Positions 10,145 through 23,237 are shown, numbered from the stretch's first letter. The stretch is DNA of 64,000 bases from Hemileia vastatrix (GCA_030280995.1 JASXTE010000002.1:36019183-36083182); one strand, 5' to 3'. Notes: generated by a model from the letters alone, not told the origin. A program made the numbers and translations.

Positions 10145-13100
10145 ATGTCTCGTTCCCCTTCTTCCGCTATTATTTCATGTCCACCCTCAAGTTTGAACAA
10201 GCCTGACATAGTGAATCATAACACTTCAACTTCCTCATCTCCCAGCGATTCCCTTCCCTTGGCTCTTTTTCAAGGAGAACGATTCAGATCTCACAGTATG
10301 CTTAATAAACCTGGCAAGATTCCAGTCAACAAATGGCACCCTTCTGTCACAACTTCTTTAACTGAGCCCCATGAGCCATTTGTTAGTCCTCCCTTCACAC
10401 CACCCAGAATTTCAGACAAAGACACAATGAAAACTCCAATTTTGAAAGGTTCTTCCATAGAACGGATGGTTGGAGGACGTAATTGCTTGATGACTCCTCC
10501 TGATTCAGAACAAGCTCCTCATTATAAGCGTAACCTTGATAATCTAAGTTCACGAGTGGTTTCATCATCTTCTAGTAGCTCTGCTTCACCACAATCAACG
10601 CAATCATTTTCGACACCTTCTCCACTTACTGGGTACGAAGATATTAATTCTCATTCGCAAAATATCTTAGTATCTTCTTCCCGTCGAAGTCCTCCCACCT
10701 CACCGTCTGAATCGCGTTCCACAGGCCAAAGACGGTCACGGTATCACACTGCTCCAACTGAAAGCAGTCCTCTTGCCAAAAGCCCTGTGGCGGATTATGA
10801 TACTGTTCAACAGTTGCACACTCGTAATCCTGCACATTTCGATGGTGATCCCGGGCTGATGAGTTCAAGCTCCATAAAAAATTTATTCAGCTTTAAAACG
10901 AGGCCGCGTGCAAGTACTTTAGCAACACTGAATAGAAAGGTCAGTTTTGAGCAACAAACCAATTGGGATGGTGGAGAAACTTTTTCTCAAGTGGAGCCGA
11001 TCAATGAAGAAGATGAACAAATCACTCTTTCTCCTAATGGCTTCAATGACGAAATAAAACATTCTCCACCTGTTCGTCGACAACCAAAATTAAACCGCCA
11101 TCTTTCGCGATCGACCTCTCATGCTTCTTTGGAGACAAACTCTTCAATCTCTACACGCTATTGTAAAGTGATTGGATTACCATCTAGAATGTTAGGAAGT
11201 ATGAATGGTATTATCAGGGTTCAAAGCGCTTTTTCTGTAAGCGTCTTTTTTTTTATTTTAGGTATTTAATTAACATGAAATTTACACCTGCAGAAATACG
11301 GAGACTTGCTTGATATTTACGTGGAGACTTTGACAACTCAAGGATTTATAATTGTGGGTTATCATGATTGCAGAAGTGTTCCAAACTTGACTGGAAGAGG
11401 GAAAGAAGATTTGGAAGTAAGTTTATATAGATTCCTACTGGCTGCCTGTGAGCTAGTTTATAGCTGAATTGTTTTGTTCACCTTCTCAGAAAATATTTGA
11501 ATGCGAGTTAATCTACGAACCAATATTTTTGGAAGAGGTGGTACAAATAGTACAAAATCGACAAACAGACCGTGAAAATCATATTTTTTCCTCCAATGAG
11601 GGCCTCTTGCAGCTTCAATTCCAAGGTATGATGTTTTTTTAAAAAAAAATACTTCGGGCATAATCTCTGATTTTCAAACCATAGATCCTAGAGGAGTTGT
11701 CACTTATCAAGTACTTATGGACTACATGCAAAGGTTTGGGGAATTGAAAGACTTGAGACAAGTTGGTCCGGACCGCTGGATAGTTGAATGGTATGATGAT
11801 AGAAGAGCTACTAGCGCCCAAGAGCATCTCAAAGCCAGAGTTTTTGCCGTGAGTTTAAAATTTTATATATTCTTTACTTTGAAAAGGATGATTGTACATA
11901 CATTAATGTTTTTTCGCTTTAAGAAGGATTTTCAGGTAACTGTAGATACACTTGGTTGCACTCAACCTCCTTTTCCTCCAGAGCCTATTGCTTTTCACGG
12001 TATGTAAAACTAATATAGAGCATCCAGCCTTTAACTAACATTTTGGAAAGACCTTTCACCTAACTTCCCTCAAGGTGGTGCGAATGACATCCGCTCCACA
12101 GCTTTGAGAATTCCTGCAACTCTCGCAGGTGCTCCTTTATCGTTCCAGCCTGACCTATGTAATGGGCTATTATATCGTTACTTGGGCGACAATTATGGAT
12201 ATGGATATGGCATACCTTGGGATCAACATCAAGTGAGTTTTTCTAAGTGTGAAAATTAAAGGAATTCAACTAATAATCAGTCCAGATTTCACCCCTATTG
12301 CCATCTATTATGCCACAAGCGACCCCCGCTACCAACATTTTTTCCGAATCACAAGATTTTTTGCAGCTTCCTAGTAGATTTTCAAACGGCCTGCACATTG
12401 ATCCAAAGCATAGTCAAACAATTGGTTTTCAACATGCACACGCTCAATTGGCCACTTCTCGGCCTACTTTGCGTGCCCGAGCGTTTCCTTTTCCTGGAGT
12501 CCCACCTAGTAATGTGATTGATCTAGATCGAGTCGAAAGTGGTGGTGATCCCAGAACTACATGCATGATCAAAGTACATATTATATGAATTATCTTTCAC
12601 TTAACCACTCTAATTTTTTATTTTATTTTTATTTTTATTTTTTTGATCTTTTCCTAGAATATTCCTAATAAAATCACAGACGCGATGCTTTTCAACTTTG
12701 TGTCCGATGTCTGTCCTCGAGGCTTCGATTTTTTATATCTTAGAATGGATTTCAAAGCACGGTTAAATGTCGGATACGCTTTTATTAATTTTCTCTCCGT
12801 TGAAAATGTACTGAGATTCGCCAAATCAAAACTGGGGACCAAATGGGGGGTTTTTCGTGCGTCTGTTTTCAATGTCTCCTTTGATTGCTATACGCTTTTA
12901 TTGATCTATCGTTGAACGGCTGGTTGTCCGAATACATTAGTTTCCGAGAAAACTGTTCAAATGTGCTACGCTAGTATACAAGGGAAAGAGAATTTAATTG
13001 AGAAATGTAAGTGATTATTATTGTTATTTTAAGTATCGATTATAGGGTTTCATGTGAATTTTAAATTTTCAATTTGTATCAAGTTCGCAATAGGTCAGTA

Positions 13101-13412
13101 ATATATCTTTCCATATTGATGTAAATTATGTTAAAATATATGCGAATTTTCGGGATAGTGCTATTATGGAGGAAGAAGAATCCTTTCGACCTAAAACATA
13201 CCATTCCAGTGGACCCTTGATCGGGTTACCCGAGATGTTTCCTCGTAAGATTTAATTTCCATAGCAAAAGAGTGCCGGCTTTTGATTTATGACTGTTATC
13301 CTTAGATCCCAACGATTTGCAACGTAAAGCAAGGTCTCAAGCCAACGCTGCATTATCTGCTCGGGCTCCAACTCTCCATGCCAGTAATTCAGGACATAAT
13401 CCAGGCCTTTGA
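10145..13412 (+). CDS. Mei2-like RNA-binding protein (12 exons, intact)
   Basis: Exons 10145-11236, 11294-11416, 11490-11625, 11685-11848, 11936-11999, 12075-12232, 12286-12573, 12658-12856, 12941-13006, 13084-13093, 13159-13244 and 13306-13412 sum to 2493 nt, an open frame of 830 residues. All introns are GT-AG and 54-88 nt. Residues 1-364 are Ser/Pro-rich and probably disordered. About 365-500 resemble a middle RRM (GELKDLRQ, then WIVEWYDDRRA). About 670-770 form the diagnostic C-terminal Mei2 RRM: TTCMIKNIPNKI, CPRGFDFLYLRMDF, NVGYAFINF and SEKTVQMCYASIQGKENLIEK. Known of the family: in fission yeast Mei2 binds RNA and drives entry into meiosis, and relatives occur in plants and fungi. A meiotic or sporulation role here is inference. 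The 11936 acceptor could instead be 11927 (three extra residues). It lies alone among elements. Confidence 0.88.
13084..13093 (+). other. 10-nt microexon of the Mei2-like gene
   Basis: The exon TTCGCAATAG is bounded by an acceptor (ATCAAG) and a donor (GTCAGT). It joins AAA-T at 13006 to T-GCT at 13159 and yields EKFRNSAIMEEE, which follows the conserved Mei2 C-terminal RRM pattern (EKF-x-NS-x-IM). Skipping it shifts the frame. Confidence 0.7.
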
Positions 13413-14467
13413 ACAGGTCCCACCTTTAAGAAGTCGTACATTTTGCAATCGCTATTGTCTTTTCGTTCCCCTTTTCGTTTTACAGTTGGAGCTTTTTTTC
13501 AAATCGCCTGCTCTCCTTTTTTTCATAACGATTCGATAGTTTCATGGACTGTCATTTATGAAAGCTGATCATACTTAATTTTCTTGCACCTACCAATGAT
13601 TGTTGAATATGAATGAACCAAAACCGCTCAATTTCCGGGCAATCACATTTTTCTATACAACGCCACCAGCAAGATTTTTCACAGTATTTTCTATCTCCAC
13701 AAAATTGAATCCAGTTCAATGCCATTACACAAAACTCTTTGGTTTCTTGAATTGATGGTGGAGTCTATCATTTACCCCTTTGTGCTACCCCGGTAAAGCA
13801 ATCGACTTATCTAGATAAGGCTATCCAAGTGCGCAACTGTGCCAAGGACGACATTCCTATCCGTCGAACATCTTGCAAGAGGCGGGCTAACAGATCTTAG
13901 AAAAGCTAACCATTTCTCTCTAAAACTAAGCTACCTTTATTTTTTCTAAAAAAAATATTCATGTTAATTTACTTACCTTTAGTAAATACTTTTTTTTTCT
14001 GATAAATTTCATATAATGCATGTATCTCGATATCTTATCTTTTATATAAATTATTGCAAGATGGACATTTTTATTTCCTTCATCACATTTTATTTAAATC
14101 TAAAGCATCAACAATAGATATACTTGCTACCTTTTTGGCTAGTAACAATTCATTATTTTAAGGGATAGGGATGGACAAGCATCCTATATGCTAAGAGTTC
14201 CGACCGTGAATTTGACTATGACATCCAATCTGGCCCCATCAACTGTAGGGCTAGATTGGAATATTGTGGTTTCTTTGAAAGAGTTAGCCTATGCTTATGT
14301 TACGGTCTTGAAGTTTGTTCAAGTCATTCTTTATATTCCGAGTTCAAAGGAAAAATTGATTCAAAAATAGAGTGTTTGGGTAAGTGTAAAAGTTTACAAA
14401 TTAGATCATCTCCCCTATCGTCGGCAAATCCATTTGTAATGCATAAAGTTAATGAATTTTAAGATAA
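13413..14467. other. 3' flank of the Mei2-like gene
   Basis: It contains the presumed 3' UTR and low-copy DNA that becomes AT-rich after 13.9 kb. The open frames at 14188-14370 and 14256-14462 overlap each other in different frames and show no known domain. No gene is called. Confidence 0.5.
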
Positions 14468-14490
14468 TAGGGGGTATCAAAGGTGAAAAA
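14468..14490 (+). repeat. Single Harbinger-type end
   Basis: TAGGGGGTATCAAAGGTGAA matches the terminal repeat of the MITE at 14762 for its first 15 bases. No partner end is seen upstream or downstream, so the element is truncated. Confidence 0.45.
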
Positions 14491-14761
14491 TTCAACGAAA
14501 TTAGATGTCGGATTTCAAACCAATTTTTCAGGATTTTCTAAGGTCGAATTTTGAAATTTTGAAAACGTTTCTAAGCTGTCCAGAAGTTCCAAGTGGATCA
14601 AAAAATGTGGTCCTACACAATGATCTATTTACATGAGACGGGGAGACAAAAGCGCTAATAAAATAGAAGGGAAAAAGACAGAAGATAGAGCAGAAAGAAG
14701 GTAGAGTATGACAGCAAGCCAGGGTAGAAGAGACCTTACACAAATTAAGTGATCACATCAT

Positions 14762-14948
14762 AGGGGGTATCAAAGTTAGAAATCTTCCATTTCAAAATAC
14801 CTCTTTTTTCCACCAAATCAACCATGATTTTTTTTAATATATGGCATATTGTACCCCAAAAACACCTTTTTACTGAGAATTAATGTCAAGTTTGTGGCCT
14901 TCTTTTTGCCTTTTAAATAATTATAAATTTCTAACTTTGAAACCCCCT
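14762..14948. mobile_element. Short Harbinger-type MITE
   Basis: Terminal inverted repeats of 22 bp: AGGGGGTATCAAAGTTAGAA at the left and its complement at the right (TTCTAACTTTGAAACCCCCT), with one mismatch. The element is 187 bp and noncoding. Both ends are flanked by TA or by CAT/AAT, so the target duplication cannot be fixed. Confidence 0.8.
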
Positions 14949-15439
14949 AATGAAAATAGGAAGAAAAATAATGACACCAATAAATTGTTACTGTAAACAT
15001 GAAATTTCCTTTTTCAGCTTCAATTGCTTATTTTGATGTAGAAAAGTCATTTAAACATTTCACTTACTTAAAATTTTGGACTGTCAGACGATGCTTCTGT
15101 GGTATCATGTTTACAATAATTAGTTGCATGTTTACATTTCTTTATTTGTATCATCCACATTTATTTTAATGAAGTCTAATTACTTCAACATAGTGGATTT
15201 ATTTGGATGGATTTTTATCGTTAATGTATGAAATTAAAAAGAAGTTTGGCAATCTTGGCCCCCTAATAAGTCAAATTACAGGGGAATGGGGGTTGTATTG
15301 CCTTTTTTTTTTGGACTTAAAAATTTAAGAAAAATAAAAAATAAAAAATTCATTTATTTTATTTCAGACTTACAAAACTGAAAGGCATATAAATTTGTTG
15401 CGATATACATTAGACAAGTATAAATTTAAAATTAAATGG

Positions 15440-16640
15440 AAAAATGTTTTAGTTTAAGGGGAAGAATTTTTGTCCTTATTTCAGTAGTGTGTGGAGTGAA
15501 AGTGTTTGATAAAGTGAGTAGTGGTTCAACTTTGTTATCCTCATATAATTTTAATCATTGGCCCTTGATATCAGATAGAAGATTATGAAAGTATAACACA
15601 ACACATAATCCAGTTTACCATTGCTTCCATCTCATATTTTTCTCTTAGATGACATCTTATCTTCTGTAGAACAGCAAAAAAGCCTTTTACAAATCCAATA
15701 TAATGTTCAATATGGACTCATGAATTGGCCAAATTATTGTTGAACTTGTAATTTTAGCTGCTTTCAAATTCTGCTCCCCCAAAAGCTGGCAACACATTCT
15801 ATTCATTCATGTATGCCATAGTGAACAACAAATACTTATCTTCATCAAATTATCTTTCAGGTTGTTGTGAGATTTTCATTCCTTGGAACTCCTTGGAAGA
15901 CACAGGAATTGTGACATGAGCCAGGATAGCTAGCAAGTAATAATATAAATTTTTTTGACGTTAAAAACAAGCTGAACAGCAATTGAATATCCACAGAGAA
16001 GATATAGAAGTATATTTTAGAATCAAGAAGATTGGATAAATTAAAAAAAAAAATTCGACCTCTTTTTTTGGTCAAAGTACTGGTTTCCATCTTGAGCAGG
16101 TTTCTGACTCAATGGAATAGCTTTACCATCAATAAAACCAATACATCACTAGAAACCCTCTGCTTCAATTACCTGACACAATTCAAGTCATTTCTCTTTA
16201 GTTGGACATGAATGAAGTTGAGAAAATAATGAAAGAATATCAGTGATTCATCATTTTGTATAGCTATTAATCTATGTGTACCCTAAATAGAATAAATTTT
16301 CTTAAATTTCAGGGTGGCTTGATTACCATTTGAGCTCAAGCTACCTACTGCAACACCCAATGGAATAGTTGGGTCAAGTTGTTGATTTTGAGAATTGTTG
16401 TGAAGGATGAGGTGATCCTCTATGAGCTGATTAAATTGAATGAAAAATTTATAAATATATCTGTTTGAAACTAAGATCAGAAAGAATTACAATAATTTTG
16501 AGAGTATACTGCGGGGAATGAAGTATTTAGGATTTACCTGGGAAAAGGTACTGTTTTCTAGCCATTTTTGATATAAAAAATAAAGTCTTCCTTAAAATTG
16601 GAGTCAGAATCAGAATTTAAGAGGAAATTAAGTGGAATAA
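15440..16640 (-). pseudogene. H3: decayed Harbinger DDE transposase
   Basis: The minus strand is colinear with the H1 transposase (38000-39080). It includes the block ASYPGSCHNSCVF (near 15880-15930), which matches AGYPGSCYDSYVF of H1, the LGYT-INSYTK segment near 16250-16290, and the N-terminal ATKRY-type start near 16560. Even the untranslated GTGAGGAAGG region upstream (16678) is shared. Stops occur in every frame, so no protein is made. I find no clear terminal repeats around it. The open stretch at 15857-16090 is only a surviving piece. Confidence 0.75.
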
Positions 16641-17156
16641 AATTTATTTCTTGATGCATTTTATCACAATTTGAGAGTGAGGAAGGAATAGGTCTTATAT
16701 AATTTAAAATTTTAATTTTTGTAAAATGTTTTTAGTTAAAAAATAAAAAAGTGTTAGAAAATCTATAGCTGTTTCAGCAAATATTTGACAGTTACCTTCA
16801 CATTACTCTCAAAATTAGTTACTTCTTGGAACTAGTTATGCTTCATGATTCTCTAAAGTAAAGGTTTTTTTTCTGTAATTACTTTGTAGTTAGTGAAATC
16901 ACTTGAAAAATTAAAATATTTTTTTAATATTTTAAATTTCTAAATACTAATTTTGTGCTTGTATTATTTTTGACATTTGTCATACTGGATGTACAAGGAG
17001 TGCCTGTAACAATGGAAAAAAATTGAAATTTTCAAAAAAGGAAAGGTAGGCAGTGTAAATCATGTTAGTGCTTCCTATGTGATTAGTGTAACTTACAAAT
17101 TAACCTAAGTATTGTTTTTATTAACTAATAAAAATAAATTGTGAAATTAAAAATTG

Positions 17157-17828
17157 ATGTGATACCTTCACAACATGCATTTACTTCTGGCACATTGTTA
17201 GCAAAAAAATTACTAAAAATAATATTTAAAATGTCATTAGATAACAAAATGTACCTGTCATTCTTCCAGTAAATGTCCAGATCACACTCTCACCCTTTTA
17301 AATTCTTCTTTCTATCTGATTTTCTAAATCAAAATGAGGCTTATTTAGAGCTCCATAATAGTGGTTAAAATGATCTTATATTGATATGCTCAACTATGGT
17401 TAAGGAATTTTGTACCAAATTTTCAGTTTCTAATAGTAGATTAGAAATCTCTTTGCACAACTTATTTTAATCTCTCATTAAATAACTCCACACCTTCAAT
17501 CAGTTGATCATTGGATCAAACATTTTTCCAGATCTTGGAGACAGCAGGAACCAGTGCATTTAAAGCCCCTACAAAACATACTATGACTACTCAGATAATT
17601 TTTTCTTATGATTCCATTTATACTTTTTTTGGCAACAAAATAGCTAGTTACATTTATTTCCATGAGTTTTCATAGCATTAAAGATATGAAATAAGCTAAA
17701 ATGATGAAAGAGGCTTTCAAAATGATTTCAACAAAATCAAAATTATAGAACATTTAGAATACTATTTTTAGTAAAATTTTTGCTAAAAAAAATGCTAGAA
17801 GTAAATACATATTGTGCATGTATCACAT
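17157..17828. mobile_element. Inverted-repeat (foldback/MITE-like) element
   Basis: About 80 bp at the left (ATGTGATACCTTCACAACAT, then GCATTTACTTCTGGCA) recurs inverted at the right (TGCTAGAAGTAAATACAT, ending GCATGTATCACAT), with scattered mismatches. The span is 672 bp and has no coding sequence. Target duplication not resolved. Confidence 0.5.
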
Positions 17829-18121
17829 TCCATTCAATAATGTACTAAAAATTCTTAAACCTTAATTATAGGTTTAGAAATATCTATTGTGTCTTTAATT
17901 GAGCTCATTCAGCCTCCAAATTCACCATGATATCCCACATTTAACCAAAGATAATCAACTTTATTGAATTAGATATAATTTGGAAAAAACTCTGATCCTT
18001 TATTGGTGTTTTAATTACTATTGGCCATCTTTAGAGCTAATAAAAATGAATACTCAGTAAATATTAAAATTTATGCAATTTCACTCTAAAAATGTAATAA
18101 ATAAGAGAGATAAATAGAATT

Positions 18122-19616
18122 TTTCAGGCTGAGGTCAAGTACAGAGACATGAAATAGCTTGAATGGTCAGTTTTCTAGAAGATTTTAATGGTCCTATGTG
18201 AATACTGCAGTACAAATCCAATAAGTATTAAAATATAACTCAATATAAGGGTCTCAGTAATTATAATCTCACTAATTATATATGGCTTACAATCTTATAG
18301 TTGGTAGAAAAATAGATTTAATAAATTAAGATACTATTCAAAGAATTTATAAGTACTATTGATATGTATTGTAATTGTATTGGTTATATGTTTAATTGTA
18401 ATGATAAAGAATGTAGAAAATAAGACCAAAAACCCCCCTCCTTTTATACACAATTACTTCTCCAATGACCCCCTTGATTTACCAGCTCTATACCCAGTTG
18501 ATGACGCCTCATTCCAGCTAATGGAAATTTCCAGAAACAAAAAGAGTGACAAATAACATAATTAGAATGATATCACCCGCCAAATTCCTGTAGTAATAGG
18601 GATAATCCATCAAAATTAAAGAATAAGAAAAAAAGAGAGTATATGCTTATTATACATTAAAATAAAAGACTAAAAAAGGGAAAATTAAGACTAATTATTA
18701 CTTAATAATAAAGGGGACTAACAGTAGAAATTTTGGGGCTAATCATGACATTACACTACGTGAAATCGCCATTCAATAATAACCAAAATTGACTGAGAAA
18801 CCACCTAAAAACCCAAAAAAGGGCATGAGATGTGGGGTAACTACATGCAGTCCTTGGAAGGCGCTTGAACGGGTAAATACTTGACTAATTTAGGCAAATT
18901 TAAGCATGGTAGTGAATTAAAGTGCCAAGATTGAGGTTATTAATGAAATTAGTGCATATAAAGAGGGTCAATGCATTTATAATTAAGCTAGGACACTAAA
19001 TAAGTGCCTGTCAACTATTTTAGTGTGTTTCCCAACAGTGGGCGTAGAATGTGGGTTAATTATAGTGTGAAAAAGCTAAATTTTCTAAAAATGAAGCTAT
19101 TCACATGGGAAAAATGCAGGCAGTATGTGGCCAGTACACAGAAGCCATTTCTGGCATAAAAAACACCAAATTTGAAAAGTGTTATTTTTATGCATTTGAG
19201 TAGCCAAATCAATAGTCCTAATTAAGACAAATTGATCTGTCAAAGTGAATTTTCAATATTATTAAATTTATAGTGCATATAATCAACTTTTAAGTGATTT
19301 AAAGGGCATTTCTTGTTTTTTACATAAAACAATGAAAACAACAGCTTTAAGTGTACTTAAAAATTATGTAGCCTTATATTTAAGGTTCTTAATATTACCC
19401 TAATATATCACAACTTAATATTAAGTACATAATACTTATAAAAAGTGGATTTATGCATGTATATAAGGTGTTATAATGGCATATTTTGTATACTATTATA
19501 AATTTACTTATGTATACTATTTGTGTACTCTAATTTATTTCTCCCAAGTATAGTCCATGTGTTTTACATAACTTATAAGTTCTTTTTACTCAGTCCTGGG
19601 GATATCCAGGCTGACA
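18122..19616 (-). repeat. Solo LTR, family D copy 1
   Basis: On the minus strand it starts TGTCAGCCTGGATATCCCCA and ends CAGCCTGAAA. It is flanked on both sides by GAATT (18117-18121 and 19617-19621), a perfect 5-bp target duplication. It is colinear in inverse orientation with the copy at 39759-41260, including the TATAAAAGG promoter-like box. 1495 bp, no internal domain, so it arose by LTR-LTR recombination. The 3' terminus AA instead of CA is unusual. Confidence 0.85.
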
Positions 19617-19621
19617 GAATT

Positions 19622-21487
19622 ATTCATGCTTTTTGAGGTGGTAGATAATCTTCTAAGTTTATATTTTTATGCATGAAAAGTTACTTACCATATTATTTTC
19701 ACAGAAATAAACCAAAAACCTGTTTAAAAAAACTAGTAAAACCATCTATAAAATGAAGAAAGTTTTTCACATCATATGATAAACAATCTGGGAGTTTATT
19801 CAATGAATTAGTGCATAAGGTGCTCATTTTGAGAGTAACTTTAGAGATATAAAATGATTAATTCATAAAAAACTGTTAGTAGAAGCTTTTATAGTAATAG
19901 TTTATAGATAGGTGCTTAATTTTAAATTAAAATATGCTTAACATATGTTTTTACCATTGAAGGTATAGATTTTCCTACTCTTAACACTTTTGATCAACTC
20001 ATGAAAACACCATATTTCCACAGAAAAAATTTAAAAAGATTATTTCAATCCAACCCCACAATAAAAGGGACAAATAGCTTATTTTGGATGGAAATCAACA
20101 GAAAATATTGACTTGAGAAATAACAATGGTTATGAATTCTTCAAAATTAATCAAGGCCCATTTTAATGAAAGCAATGTTTATTTTTAAACTCACTTATAT
20201 AGACTGGGAGGGAGGGGGGTGAGTAGAAAATTTGCAGTAATGTTGTTTTACATGTATCTTGAAAAATTTGTGAAGTAACCTGTCAGGGACTCCTCCTCTT
20301 TGGCTCCTCAAAAGTTAGACACAAATTCTCAGTCTCTTTATTTCATATAACTTTTCAACATTACTTTTTTAAAATTAGTTCTATATCATAATTGATACTT
20401 AGATACAAATTAAAAAATATTTATCAATATTAATATACACTCACATTTTTCTAGGATAAATGTCTCCAGGTCTCTCAAATAACTAATTTTATATTTCCAA
20501 CTTTTCTCCTCACCTAATTTCTTTTTAACCTCTTTGGCTTAAACATTTATTTAATAAAAAATAGGAGATTTCCCATAAATTTGAAAATTCTTTTTCAAGC
20601 TAATGCAAACCTCCCCCTTTAAATTTTTCATAAAACATATATCCAATCTGATATTTTATGTATTTCTTTCTGGATCATACACTTAGAAAATTTTAACTCC
20701 CAATTAGACTGTGGTTGTGATATATTTAAAGTATATGGATGTAAAAAAATAATAGAAAAATGTTATAAGATTTTCTTAAGATTTTTTTTTGCTTCAATTT
20801 TACAAAGACTTTCTTTACACATTCTCCGATGATTGAAAGATGTCATACCATATTTTTTTTCTGTAAATTTTTCTTATAAGTTTATCTTAGTTAAATTTTT
20901 TTCTTTTCCCCTTTTTTCTAAGTTTTCCTCCATTGTTAAATTTAACTTTCTATTTTAATCATGAAATATTTCCATTCCTTACTTCTATACTATCATTTTG
21001 TCTCCATTTTTACCACACTCTTATCCTTAATCCTCATAATTTTGATCTGCCTCACCTCTCACATCTTCACTTTCTCCTCCTCTTGCCTCACCCTTTATAG
21101 CTGCCCTTTCCCCTCTCTGTTTCTTAAATCTCTCCTTTATATTATCCTTCCCTTCCTTATCCTTTTCAACCTTTCCTTCACCATAACCCTTCTCCCACCT
21201 CTCTAGCTTGTTTGCTAGAGATGAGGAGAGAGGCATCACATACAGTGGGAACCCAGATCCCTTCTGCATGCAATCACACCATTTTATTCTTCATGGAAAC
21301 ATTCAGTTTCTGTGATTAATAATGCATAAAAACTTTCAATTTCATGAAAAATCACTAACAATTCAGGGCTATTCTTCCATTCAATTGATTTGCTAAAAAT
21401 TATGTGGAGAAGGGACCCAGTTCCCTTCTTCACATTATACCTCTCTTATCACCTCTAAAATATGATCTCGAGCCATGTGGAGACAGG
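19622..21487. other. AT-rich intergenic DNA
   Basis: No gene or element is recognised. A CT-rich stretch at 20961-21200 gives a meaningless open frame. The segment around 21190-21230 contains the small inverted repeat CTAGCTTGTTTGCTAG. Confidence 0.5.
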
Positions 21488-21990
21488 GATAGTGTCAGCA
21501 AGGCTGCTAGACTTACCCAGTAAACTAATTAATTATTTACTGGGATGAAGCCACACCTTATTATTTTTATTTTTTATTAATTATAATATATTTACATTAA
21601 ATTTACCTGTAATAAATTACCTAATTACAAAAGGGTAAAGTTAGTGAATAATTAAAATTAATATTAAAATTTCCCTTATATTTTTTTTTTCTAACACTGT
21701 GCTCAATGACAGGTTAAGAGAAATAAAAATTAATGTTAAAATAAAAAATTTTAAATTGGAATAAAAATTTAATATTCAAATAAAAAATTAATATATACAA
21801 AAAATTCTAATTACTTATTTAGAATTGACATTTATAGTAAATTTTAAATAAACTAATTTATTTCTGTCATATAAAGTAAATAAACTTTCTGATACCTTTT
21901 TGGAACAACCTTATTATTTGAAAATATTTTTCTGGAATATTATTTTCTTCTCTCATACTACTGTATTCAGGATTTTAACACTGTGCTTTG

Positions 21991-23211
21991 TGTTGTCTGG
22001 CTTGTCTAGAAGAAGGTGAAAAGGAAAGGAAGAGGAAGAATGACAAGGAGAAGAATAAGGGAAAGAAGAAGAAAGAGGAAAAGAAAGAACTGGACAATAA
22101 AGTAATGGGACTAATAGACAAAAAAATATGATGAGGGGTAAACTGGTTATAATAGTAAGTCTTTTATCTTTCTCTCTGCTCAATTATCAGCTATAATTAA
22201 TTAAATATTCTTAGAGCAACCTTTTAAATTGTATTTAATATTTAAGAAAACTGACGCGCCACTACAAAAAATTAAATAAAATAAATTATTCAACAATAAG
22301 ATGAGTAAGTAAGTGATCCAGAAAAAGGGGTTTAACAAAGGCCTTTTTAATGGCAATGGGACTTCTGAAGCGCTACAAATGAGTATATACAAAATAGTAA
22401 TAAGATAAAACAAGAAGATAAAAGAAAAGAATTGTAACATAGTAATTGAGAGAAAAATATGAAACAAATAATTAATTCCCAATTAAGAGAATAATTTTCC
22501 CACCATAAATCCCCAAATAAGTTAATTAATATAATGAGTAACTAAACAACCCTGTGACATAAGAACTATGGGAAAGAATTATTCAAAACAGGTATTACAA
22601 TGTGTTTTCAGAGTTTTTAAGTGAAACAAATAAAATTTTTTGATGCAACAAAGTATGTAATCAAATTTAATTCAGTGTAAAGCAAAAATTAATTAATTGT
22701 TTTAACTATGTAATTAAATAACTAGTTTAACTGAAACAAATAATTAATTTAAATTGAGAATTTGAATACTATTTTATTAAATAAGTTTTTTTCATTTATT
22801 TAATATTTCATTGACAGAATTAAGGGTCAAAAAAAGCGCCACTAATTATGGATAATAGTTTATATGAAAAGGTTTAGTTACATATTTAAATTAAATAATT
22901 AATGTAATTACAATATAAGATAATTAAAAGGATGTAATTATATTATAAAAATGTAATTAATTATTTATTTATTAGATACATTAAAATGTGTCCCTTTATA
23001 TGGAATATGATAATTAAATTGATGTATACTTAATTTATATGATAAGAAAATTAATATAAAATTTATTTTACTTATAAAATAAAATATTTATATAATATAT
23101 TATGTAATATAAATTTAATGTAAATACATAAGTTTCAATTATTATGTCCTATTTTAATTTCAATAAATTTGTATGTTTATTTACTGGGCTCCTGGAACAG
23201 CCTGGCTGACA
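21991..23211 (-). repeat. Solo LTR, family C copy 1, nested in the 5' LTR of A
   Basis: Reading the minus strand it starts TGTCAGCCAGGCTGTTCCAG and ends CAGACAACA. It splits the A LTR exactly where the 3' LTR reads GTGCTTTGTCTCTCC. It is flanked by CTTTG on the left and TTTTG on the right (one difference). The same family lies at 33059-34199. 1221 bp, noncoding, very AT-rich. Confidence 0.85.
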
Positions 23212-23229
23212 TTTTGTCTCTCCTTTGCC

Positions 23230-23237
23230 TATATAAG
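23230..23237 (+). promoter_or_regulatory. TATA box of A 5' LTR
   Basis: TATATAAG follows CCTTTGCC. It is matched at 31063-31070 in the 3' LTR. The family C insertion ends 18 bp upstream, so U3 is physically separated from the core promoter in the 5' copy. Confidence 0.5.

Noticed and set aside
10644..10868. Minus-strand frame within the Mei2-like first exon
   Set aside because: Shadow of the Ser-rich coding exon; no motif.
20961..21269. Open frames on both strands
   Set aside because: CT-rich tract gives Leu/Ser/Pro on one strand and Lys/Glu/Gly on the other; low-complexity artefact.
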